Assembly: GCA_031976395.1 (NCBI GenBank)
Contig: DALYLJ010000116.1
Coordinates: forward strand, 1-10,272
Length of the DNA stretch: 10,272 nt
Direction: 5' to 3'
From: UBA11164 sp002420085
GTDB taxonomy: Bacteria; Pseudomonadota; Gammaproteobacteria; Xanthomonadales; Xanthomonadaceae
Made by a program: the position numbers and the translations under genes. Below the pieces are notes generated by a model, which saw only the letters and a list, made by a program, of their open reading frames with translations, ran no database searches and was not told the origin of the DNA. This document shows, one piece after another, positions 6,216 through 10,272 of the stretch; position 1 is the first letter of the stretch, and each line of letters opens with the position of its first letter.

Positions 6216-7172
6216 ATGAACACCGCATCCGCAACCCCCGCCGTGCCGACCAGCATTCGCCAGTACCTCGATCAGTTGCGCCACGCACTGCGCGATGCCG
6301 ATCCGGCCATGCTCCAGGACGCCCTCTACGATGCCGAGGAATACCTGCGCGGTGAACTGGCCGGCAGTCCTGGGCGTTCGGAAGCCGAGGTGGTCGCCGA
6401 CGTCGCCGGCAGCTATGGCGCACCGTCGGAAGTGGCCGAGATCTACCGCGACACCGAGGTCAAGGTCAGCCGCGCGCTGCGCCCGCCGCCGCCGCCGCAA
6501 CGGCGCAGCCTGCTCGGACGGTTCTTTGCCGTGGCCGGCGATGTCCGGGCCTGGTCAGCCCTGTTCTACATGGCGCTGTCGCTGGCGACCGGCGTGTTCT
6601 ATTTCACCTGGGCGGTCACCGGCGTCAGCCTGTCGGCCGGCTTGTCGGTGTTGATCATCGGCATTCCGTTCGTGATTCTGTTTCTGGCTTCGGTGCGGTT
6701 GCTGTCGCTGGTCGAGGGGCGGATGGTCGAAGTGCTGCTCGGTGAGCGAATGCCACGTCGGCCGATCAGCAGTGCCAGCGAGTTGCCGCTGCTGGCCCGG
6801 ATCGCTGCGATGTTCGCCGATCCGCGCACCTGGACCACCCTGCTGTACATGCTGCTGATGCTGCCGCTGGGTATCGTCTACTTCAGCGTGCTGGTCACCG
6901 GCATCAGTCTGGCCCTGACTGCCATCCTGGTGCCCCCGGCGGTCTGGTTCGGTGCCGTCGAGACCGGGGTTTCGGTCGATGGCTGGCAGGTGCTGCGCTA
7001 TGGTGATGGTTGGGCGAGCTCGTCGCTGGCGGCCTGGCAGTTGCCGCTGCTGTTGATCGCCGGGGTGCTGCTGCTGTTCGTGATGCTGCATCTGGCCAGG
7101 GCGATCGGGCGTGGCCATGGCCTGCTCGCCAAGGCCCTGCTGGTCCAGGCCGGTAGTCGCGATCGGCGTTGA
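6216..7172 (+). CDS. HAAS/DUF1700-like membrane protein with duplicated sensor unit
   Basis: Integral membrane protein of 318 residues with unknown activity. I start it at ATG 6216, with GGAG at 6204-6207 eight bases upstream. The frame is open further back, but that part overlaps padR. Residues 13-80 form an amphipathic helical domain (IRQYLDQLRHALRD, YDAEEYLRGEL, SYGAPSEVAEIY) of the HAAS/DUF1700 type often encoded next to PadR regulators. A proline run (89-94) leads to two copies of a membrane unit offset by 93 residues. Copy one is DVRAWSALFYMALSLATGVFYFTWAVTGVSL (109-139). Copy two is DPRTWTTLLYMLLMLPLGIVYFSVLVTGISL (202-232). They share D-x-R-x-W, YM, G-x-x-YF and VTG-x-SL, which resembles the 'putative sensor' domain. 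A last helix spans about 275-297. Small-molecule or envelope sensing together with PadR is an inference. Confidence 0.8.
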   Translation: MNTASATPAVPTSIRQYLDQLRHALRDADPAMLQDALYDAEEYLRGELAGSPGRSEAEVVADVAGSYGAPSEVAEIYRDTEVKVSRALRPPPPPQRRSLLGRFFAVAGDVRAWSALFYMALSLATGVFYFTWAVTGVSLSAGLSVLIIGIPFVILFLASVRLLSLVEGRMVEVLLGERMPRRPISSASELPLLARIAAMFADPRTWTTLLYMLLMLPLGIVYFSVLVTGISLALTAILVPPAVWFGAVETGVSVDGWQVLRYGDGWASSSLAAWQLPLLLIAGVLLLFVMLHLARAIGRGHGLLAKALLVQAGSRDRR

Positions 7173-7177
7173 GTGGC

Positions 7178-7204
7178 AGCCGTCGCGTGCGAGCCGTCGC
7201 GTGC
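7178..7204 (+). repeat. 13-bp direct repeat in a convergent spacer
   Basis: AGCCGTCGCGTGC occurs at 7178-7190 and again at 7192-7204, a 14-bp period with one base between. It lies just after the HAAS/sensor stop codon and before the terminator-like hairpin. No function can be assigned. Confidence 0.7.
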
Positions 7205-7217
7205 CAGGCCGATCGGA

Positions 7218-7234
7218 CGGCACCCTCCGTGCCG
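7218..7234. terminator. Hairpin between convergent genes, next to the phaZ stop
   Basis: CGGCAC (7218-7223) pairs with GTGCCG (7229-7234) around a five-base loop, two bases beyond the phaZ stop codon. The stem is short and lacks a T-run, so it is a modest candidate for a bidirectional terminator. Confidence 0.4.
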
Positions 7235-7236
7235 GG

Positions 7237-8481
7237 TCAGCCCGGCGCGGTTCGGATGAAGTCGCGAACCAAGGGGTAGACCTGTTCACGCCAGCGGCGG
7301 CCGCTGAAGATGCCGTAGTGGCCGGCGCCCTCGACCGTCACGTGGCGGCGCCGGCTTTCCGGGATGCCGGTGCAGAGGCGGTGGGCGGCTCGGGTCTGGC
7401 CTGGGCCTGAGATGTCGTCCAGCTCACCCTCGATGGTCAGCAGGGCGGTGCGGGTGATCGTGTCCGGGGCGACCCGTTCGTCGCCGACCAGCCATTTTCC
7501 GCGCGGCAGCAGATGGCGCTGGAAAACGACTTCGACCGTATCGAGGTAATACTCGGCCGGCATGTCGAGCACCGCGTTGTATTCGTCGTAGAACCGCCGA
7601 TGCGACTCGGCGTCTTCCAGGTCGCCGCGCACCAGTTGGTTGTAGAAGTCCCAGTGCGACAGGAAGTGCCGTCCAGGGTTCATGGCGATGAAGCCGGTGT
7701 GCTGGAGGAAGCCGGGATAGACCTTGCGGCCGCTGCCCGGGTAGCCGACCGGCACCCGCTGGATCAGGGTGTGCTCGAACCAGGACAGCGGCTTGGTCGC
7801 GGCCAGATCGTTGACCTGGGTCGGTGATTCGCGGGTATCGACCGGACCGCCCATCAGGGTCAGGCTGCATGGCGTGGTTTCGCCGCGCTGGGCCATCAGG
7901 GCGATCGCCGCCAGCACCGGTACGGTCGGCTGGCACACGGCGATCACGTGCAACTGCTCGGCACCGATGCCCCGGATGAATTCCTGGACATAGGCGATGT
8001 AGTCCTCCAGATGGAACGGCCCACACCCGACCGGGACCATGCGGGCATCGACCCAGTCGGTGACGTAGACCTTGTGATCCTGCAACAGGGTCTTGACGGT
8101 GTCGCGCAGCAGGGTGGCGTGATGGCCGGACAGCGGCGCCACCACCAGCACCTTGGGATCATCCTTCAGTTCGGCGATGGCATCGCCATCGTCGGAGAAG
8201 CGCTTGAAGCGCAGCAGTCGGCAGAAATCCTTCTCGACCACGCATTTCTCGACCACGGGAATGGTCTGGCCATGGGCCTCGACCCGATGGATGCCGAACT
8301 CGGGTTTCTCGTAGGGCTTGCCGAGCCGGTAGGCCAGTTCGTAGCCGGCTGCCAGGCGGGCCGCACCGGGTAGCCGCGACAGCCAACTGTCCGGCGCCGA
8401 GAACAGTTTGGCGCCGGCCTCTGACCAGTACACCAGCGGGCTGATCATCGACCGGTACAGTTCGTGGGCGTGATAGAGCAT
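7237..8481 (-). CDS. phaZ: Intracellular polyhydroxyalkanoate depolymerase
   Basis: Cytoplasmic serine-hydrolase-fold enzyme that hydrolyses stored, native polyhydroxybutyrate granules to release hydroxybutyrate oligomers or monomers. The 414-residue product begins MLYHAHELYRSMISP, typical of the PhaZ1 family. The nucleophile is Cys183 in AVCQPTVPVL, not Ser. Asp355 in EGELDDISGPGQT and His388 in EGAGHYGIFSGRRWR complete the triad. These are the same residue numbers as the triad I recall for Ralstonia eutropha PhaZa1. Other family blocks are HFLSHWDFYNQLVRGD (272-287) and FYDEYNAVLDMPAEYYLDTV (298-317). The frame is open to 8808, but ATG 8481 is chosen because GGAGG lies seven bases upstream and the family start fits exactly. 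There is no signal peptide, as expected for a granule enzyme. No PHA synthase, phasin or phaR gene is in the window. Confidence 0.94.
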   Translation of the reverse strand: MLYHAHELYRSMISPLVYWSEAGAKLFSAPDSWLSRLPGAARLAAGYELAYRLGKPYEKPEFGIHRVEAHGQTIPVVEKCVVEKDFCRLLRFKRFSDDGDAIAELKDDPKVLVVAPLSGHHATLLRDTVKTLLQDHKVYVTDWVDARMVPVGCGPFHLEDYIAYVQEFIRGIGAEQLHVIAVCQPTVPVLAAIALMAQRGETTPCSLTLMGGPVDTRESPTQVNDLAATKPLSWFEHTLIQRVPVGYPGSGRKVYPGFLQHTGFIAMNPGRHFLSHWDFYNQLVRGDLEDAESHRRFYDEYNAVLDMPAEYYLDTVEVVFQRHLLPRGKWLVGDERVAPDTITRTALLTIEGELDDISGPGQTRAAHRLCTGIPESRRRHVTVEGAGHYGIFSGRRWREQVYPLVRDFIRTAPG

Positions 8482-8488
8482 GCGGAGT

Positions 8489-8493
8489 CCTCC
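8489..8493 (-). promoter_or_regulatory. Strong ribosome binding site that fixes the phaZ start
   Basis: On the minus strand GGAGG sits seven bases before the ATG at 8481. This settles the start against the open upstream frame reaching 8808, which would overlap the divergent peroxidase gene. Confidence 0.85.
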
Positions 8494-8601
8494 ACGGCAT
8501 TGTGCAAAGCAGCATAACCGGTTTGGCGATCGCCGTCCGTGGTCGAAACACGGTTCCGTGGGATACTTCGACCTTTGTCCAGGGAAGTTCGGAGATCGTC
8601 C

Positions 8602-9087
8602 ATGAGCGGAATCCATGATTTCACCGTCAGCACCCTCGATGGCCGGCCGCAGCCGATGGCCGAGTACGCTGGCAAGGTGCTGTTGATCGTCAATGTCGCC
8701 TCGAAGTGCGGGTTCACTCCGCAGTACGCCGGCCTGGAAGCTCTGTGGCGCAACTACCGGGATCGCGGCCTGGTGGTGATCGGCTTCCCCTGCGATCAGT
8801 TCGGTCACCAGGAGCCGGGCGACGCTGAGGAAATCCGCAATTTCTGTGCCCTCAACTACGACATCAGCTTTCCGATGATGGCCAAGATCGAGGTCAACGG
8901 TGACCGGGCCGAGCCACTTTATCGCTGGCTGAAATCACAGAAATCCGGTTTCCTCGGTATCGGCGCGATCAAGTGGAACTTCAGCAAGTTCCTGATCGGC
9001 CGAGACGGCGAGGTGATCAAGCGCTACGCCCCGACCGACGCCCCGGCCACCCTCACCGCCGACATCGAAGCGGCCCTCGCGGCCTGA
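8602..9087 (+). CDS. Glutathione peroxidase family thiol peroxidase
   Basis: Small cytoplasmic peroxidase of 161 residues that reduces hydrogen or organic hydroperoxides. The peroxidatic residue is Cys36 in NVASKCGFTPQY, where animal enzymes have selenocysteine. Gln70 in GFPCDQFGHQEPG, Trp125 and Asn126 in IKWNFSKFLI complete the catalytic tetrad. Cys82 in RNFCALNYDISFPM sits where the resolving Cys of thioredoxin-dependent members is found, so thioredoxin is probably the physiological reductant despite the family name. The chain lacks the subunit-interaction loop of tetrameric forms, as is usual in bacteria. ATG 8602 is used, with GGAG at 8591-8594 seven bases upstream. The frame is open further upstream to 8539, but that part has no family counterpart. 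The gene is divergent from phaZ, and a hairpin overlaps its stop codon. In the BtuE/Gpx family the symbol varies, so I leave it blank. Confidence 0.93.
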   Translation: MSGIHDFTVSTLDGRPQPMAEYAGKVLLIVNVASKCGFTPQYAGLEALWRNYRDRGLVVIGFPCDQFGHQEPGDAEEIRNFCALNYDISFPMMAKIEVNGDRAEPLYRWLKSQKSGFLGIGAIKWNFSKFLIGRDGEVIKRYAPTDAPATLTADIEAALAA

Positions 9088-9093
9088 GGGCCG
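9071..9093 (+). terminator. Hairpin over the peroxidase stop codon
   Basis: CGGCCCTC (9071-9078) and GAGGGCCG (9086-9093) form a perfect 8-bp stem with a seven-base loop that includes the end of the coding sequence. No T-run follows. It is a plausible terminator or an mRNA 3'-end stabiliser. Confidence 0.45.
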
Positions 9094-9099
9094 GCCGCG

Positions 9100-9121
9100 C
9101 CGCCACCCGGCCGCCACCCGG
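9100..9121 (+). repeat. Perfect 11-bp tandem duplication
   Basis: CCGCCACCCGG occurs twice in direct succession (9100-9110 and 9111-9121), in the spacer just after the peroxidase gene. No function can be assigned. Confidence 0.7.
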
Positions 9122-9170
9122 CCGAGTGGCGAGCGCTGCTGGGTTCTTCGAGGCTGCCGAGTGGCTGCAC

Positions 9171-9213
9171 CGATCCTGCCAGCCCCGATCCTGCCACTGC
9201 CCCGATCCTGCCA
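9171..9213 (+). repeat. Three direct repeats upstream of the hemJ-like gene
   Basis: CGATCCTGCCA is present three times, at 9171-9181, 9186-9196 and 9203-9213, with periods of 15 and 17 bases. The last copy ends 34 bases before the hemJ-like start codon. Repeats with this placement can be regulator sites, but they could also be slippage products. Confidence 0.75.
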
Positions 9214-9247
9214 GACCTGCGACCGTCAATCCTGGAGTGCCCCTGTC

Positions 9248-9697
9248 ATGTATGCCTGGACCAAGACCTTCCACCTGCTGTTCGTGATCGCCTTCATGGC
9301 CTCGGTGTTCTATCTGCCGCGGATCCTGGTCAACATCGCCGAAGTCGGCGATCAGCCGGCGGTGCGCGAGCGCCTGGTGCTGATGGGTCGGCGTCTGTAC
9401 CGCTTCGGCCATGTCATGTTCGGGCTGATGCTGGTACTCGGGCTGCTGCTCTGGCTCGGTTATCGACTGGTGCCTGCCTGGTGGCCGCCGGTCGCGGTCG
9501 GCGTCGGCTGGATGCACGCCAAACTGCTGCTGGTCGCCCTGATCTTCGGGTTCTATCTGCACAGCGGCCGGTTGCTGAAGCGGGCGGCGGCCGGTGCCGC
9601 CTTGCCGGCTTCCGGGTCGCTGCGGCTGTACAACGAAATCCCCTTGCTGCTGATCATCCCGGTCATCTGGCTGGTGATCGGAAGACCATTATTCTGA
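9248..9697 (+). CDS. HemJ/CopD-like four-helix membrane protein
   Basis: Inner-membrane protein of 149 residues in the UPF0093/HemJ group, often labelled 'CopD family'. HemJ oxidises protoporphyrinogen IX to protoporphyrin IX in heme synthesis, and that is the most likely role. The sequence shows MYAWTKTFHLLFVIAFMASVF (1-21), FYLPRILVN (21-29), MGRRLYRF (46-53), WMHAKLLLV (88-96), SGRLLKR (106-112) and a C-terminal YNEIPLLLIIPVI (128-140), the set I associate with this family. Predicted helices are about 7-27, 56-76, 88-108 and 131-147. His9 and the HAK of helix 3 (90-92) are the conserved polar residues. The His I associate with YHAE in classical HemJ is Ile here (VNIAE), as I believe is usual in proteobacterial members. 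GGAG lies ten bases before ATG 9248. It stands alone, convergent with the Nudix gene, with no other heme gene in view. Confidence 0.85.
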   Translation: MYAWTKTFHLLFVIAFMASVFYLPRILVNIAEVGDQPAVRERLVLMGRRLYRFGHVMFGLMLVLGLLLWLGYRLVPAWWPPVAVGVGWMHAKLLLVALIFGFYLHSGRLLKRAAAGAALPASGSLRLYNEIPLLLIIPVIWLVIGRPLF

Positions 9698-9704
9698 GCC
9701 ACGA

Positions 9705-9729
9705 GGCGGGCTTCAGCGGCTGAACCGCC
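9705..9729. terminator. Hairpin between the convergent hemJ-like and Nudix genes
   Basis: GGCGG (9705-9709) pairs with CCGCC (9725-9729), and TTCAG (9712-9716) pairs with CTGAA (9720-9724) around a three-base loop. That makes a 10-bp stem with a two-base bulge. It covers the Nudix stop codon and begins eight bases after the hemJ-like stop, so it may end transcripts from both sides. Confidence 0.5.
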
Positions 9730-10198
9730 AGTCGAGCATGCGGCCGTCGCGGTAGGGCATCACGCCATGGAACGGCCGGGGATCATCGTCGAACACCAGT
9801 GGCAGGAACTGCCGGTCGCCCTCCCACAGCGGCAGATCGAGCAGACCCGCCCGCGCCACCCATTCGAGGCGACCTTCGGCATTGCTGGCCGGGGGCTGGC
9901 CGGAGAACGCTTCGATCAGGAAGATCGCGGCGAACCAGTCCTCCCCGTGCTTGCCGAAACCCGGCCAACTGATCGTGCCGCGCAACTGCATGGCCAGGCA
10001 CTCGATGCTAGCTTCTTCGCGAATCTCGCGGCGCATCCCGGTTGCCAGATCCTCGTCGGCTTCGAGTTTGCCGCCCAGTCCGTTGTACTTGCCGATCTGG
10101 TGGTCATCCGGCCGGGCTGTGCGATGGACCATCAGTACCCGATCGCGCTCGCGGTCGTAGACATAGCCCAAGGTGGCGAGGATCGGTGTGTAAGGCAT
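9713..10198 (-). CDS. Nudix hydrolase, MTH1/MutT-like
   Basis: Cytoplasmic pyrophosphohydrolase of 161 residues, perhaps removing oxidised nucleotides such as 8-oxo-dGTP. The Nudix box runs from G43 to I65: G-x5-E (GKLEADE), then seven residues, then REIREEASI. All metal-binding glutamates (E58, E61, E62) are present, but the usual Gly near the end is Ser64. KYNGLGGK (37-44) before the box resembles the MTH1/MutX type, and ISWPGFGKHGEDWFAAIF (76-93) is a second conserved stretch. I chose ATG 10198 (MPYTPILATLGYV) because, as I recall, related proteins begin this way. ATGs at 10207 and 10228 would add 3 or 10 residues. None has a clear Shine-Dalgarno, and a hairpin at 10231-10249 abuts the longest version. 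Substrate specificity is not decidable here. Confidence 0.87.
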   Translation of the reverse strand: MPYTPILATLGYVYDRERDRVLMVHRTARPDDHQIGKYNGLGGKLEADEDLATGMRREIREEASIECLAMQLRGTISWPGFGKHGEDWFAAIFLIEAFSGQPPASNAEGRLEWVARAGLLDLPLWEGDRQFLPLVFDDDPRPFHGVMPYRDGRMLDWRFSR

Positions 10199-10272
10199 CG
10201 GCAGCATCCAGTCGATCGGAGTCGCCATCCTGCCCGGACCACTCGGGCACGTCCAGAGGGTCGGCCGATCGA

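Noticed and set aside
6555..7289. Minus-strand frame opposite the HAAS/sensor gene
   Set aside because: Its Gln/His/Arg-rich translation is typical of the complement of leucine- and valine-rich membrane helices. No domain is seen.
8482..8808. N-terminal extension of phaZ to 8808
   Set aside because: It overlaps the divergent peroxidase gene, has no family counterpart, and ATG 8481 has a strong ribosome binding site and gives triad numbering matching known PhaZ.
9088..9247. Possible CRISPR-like array in the repeats of the spacer
   Set aside because: The repeats are 11 bases with 4-6 base gaps, far too short for CRISPR repeats and spacers, and no cas gene is present.

Overview
The window looks like chromosomal DNA from a GC-rich proteobacterium. 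A gammaproteobacterium near the Xanthomonadales/Lysobacterales is my best guess. It rests on the gene content (an outer-membrane TonB-dependent receptor, an SrkA-type kinase, an intracellular PhaZ of the Cys-triad type, a HemJ/CopD-like protein) and on codon use, not on any marker gene. I see no tRNA, rRNA, CRISPR array, insertion sequence, phage gene or plasmid origin. Nine protein genes account for almost all of the sequence, and composition looks uniform, so nothing points to recent transfer.

Layout. Bases 5-814 (+) encode a membrane-anchored class I methyltransferase resembling the FAM173 lysine-methyltransferase type. After a 267-base spacer comes a large TonB-dependent outer-membrane receptor (1082-3481, +). 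A perfect 14-bp hairpin separates it from a convergent pair on the minus strand: a stress-response kinase SrkA (4546-5568) followed 53 bases downstream by a secreted cyclophilin-type prolyl isomerase (3542-4492). Divergent from srkA are a PadR repressor (5704-6138) with a good sigma-70-like promoter and a membrane protein with an N-terminal HAAS/DUF1700-like helical domain and a duplicated transmembrane sensor-like unit (6216-7172). Convergent to that is an intracellular polyhydroxyalkanoate depolymerase (7237-8481, -), divergent from a thiol glutathione peroxidase (8602-9087, +). The window closes with a HemJ/CopD-like four-helix membrane protein (9248-9697, +) convergent with a Nudix hydrolase (9713-10198, -).

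How the parts may work together. Two units look functionally linked. The first is srkA plus the secreted isomerase, which recalls the Escherichia coli srkA-dsbA operon, where a stress kinase is paired with a periplasmic folding enzyme. The second is padR plus the HAAS/sensor protein, a regulator-membrane sensor pair that is probably autoregulated. SrkA, glutathione peroxidase, the Nudix protein and perhaps PhaZ share a stress and housekeeping theme, but they are separately transcribed and the theme is loose.

I found no convincing new biological system. The more interesting signals are the padR/HAAS-sensor module with its internal duplication and repeat-bearing promoter, the srkA-isomerase pairing, the bacterial FAM173-like methyltransferase, a marked excess of GATC, and short tandem duplications clustered in the spacers.
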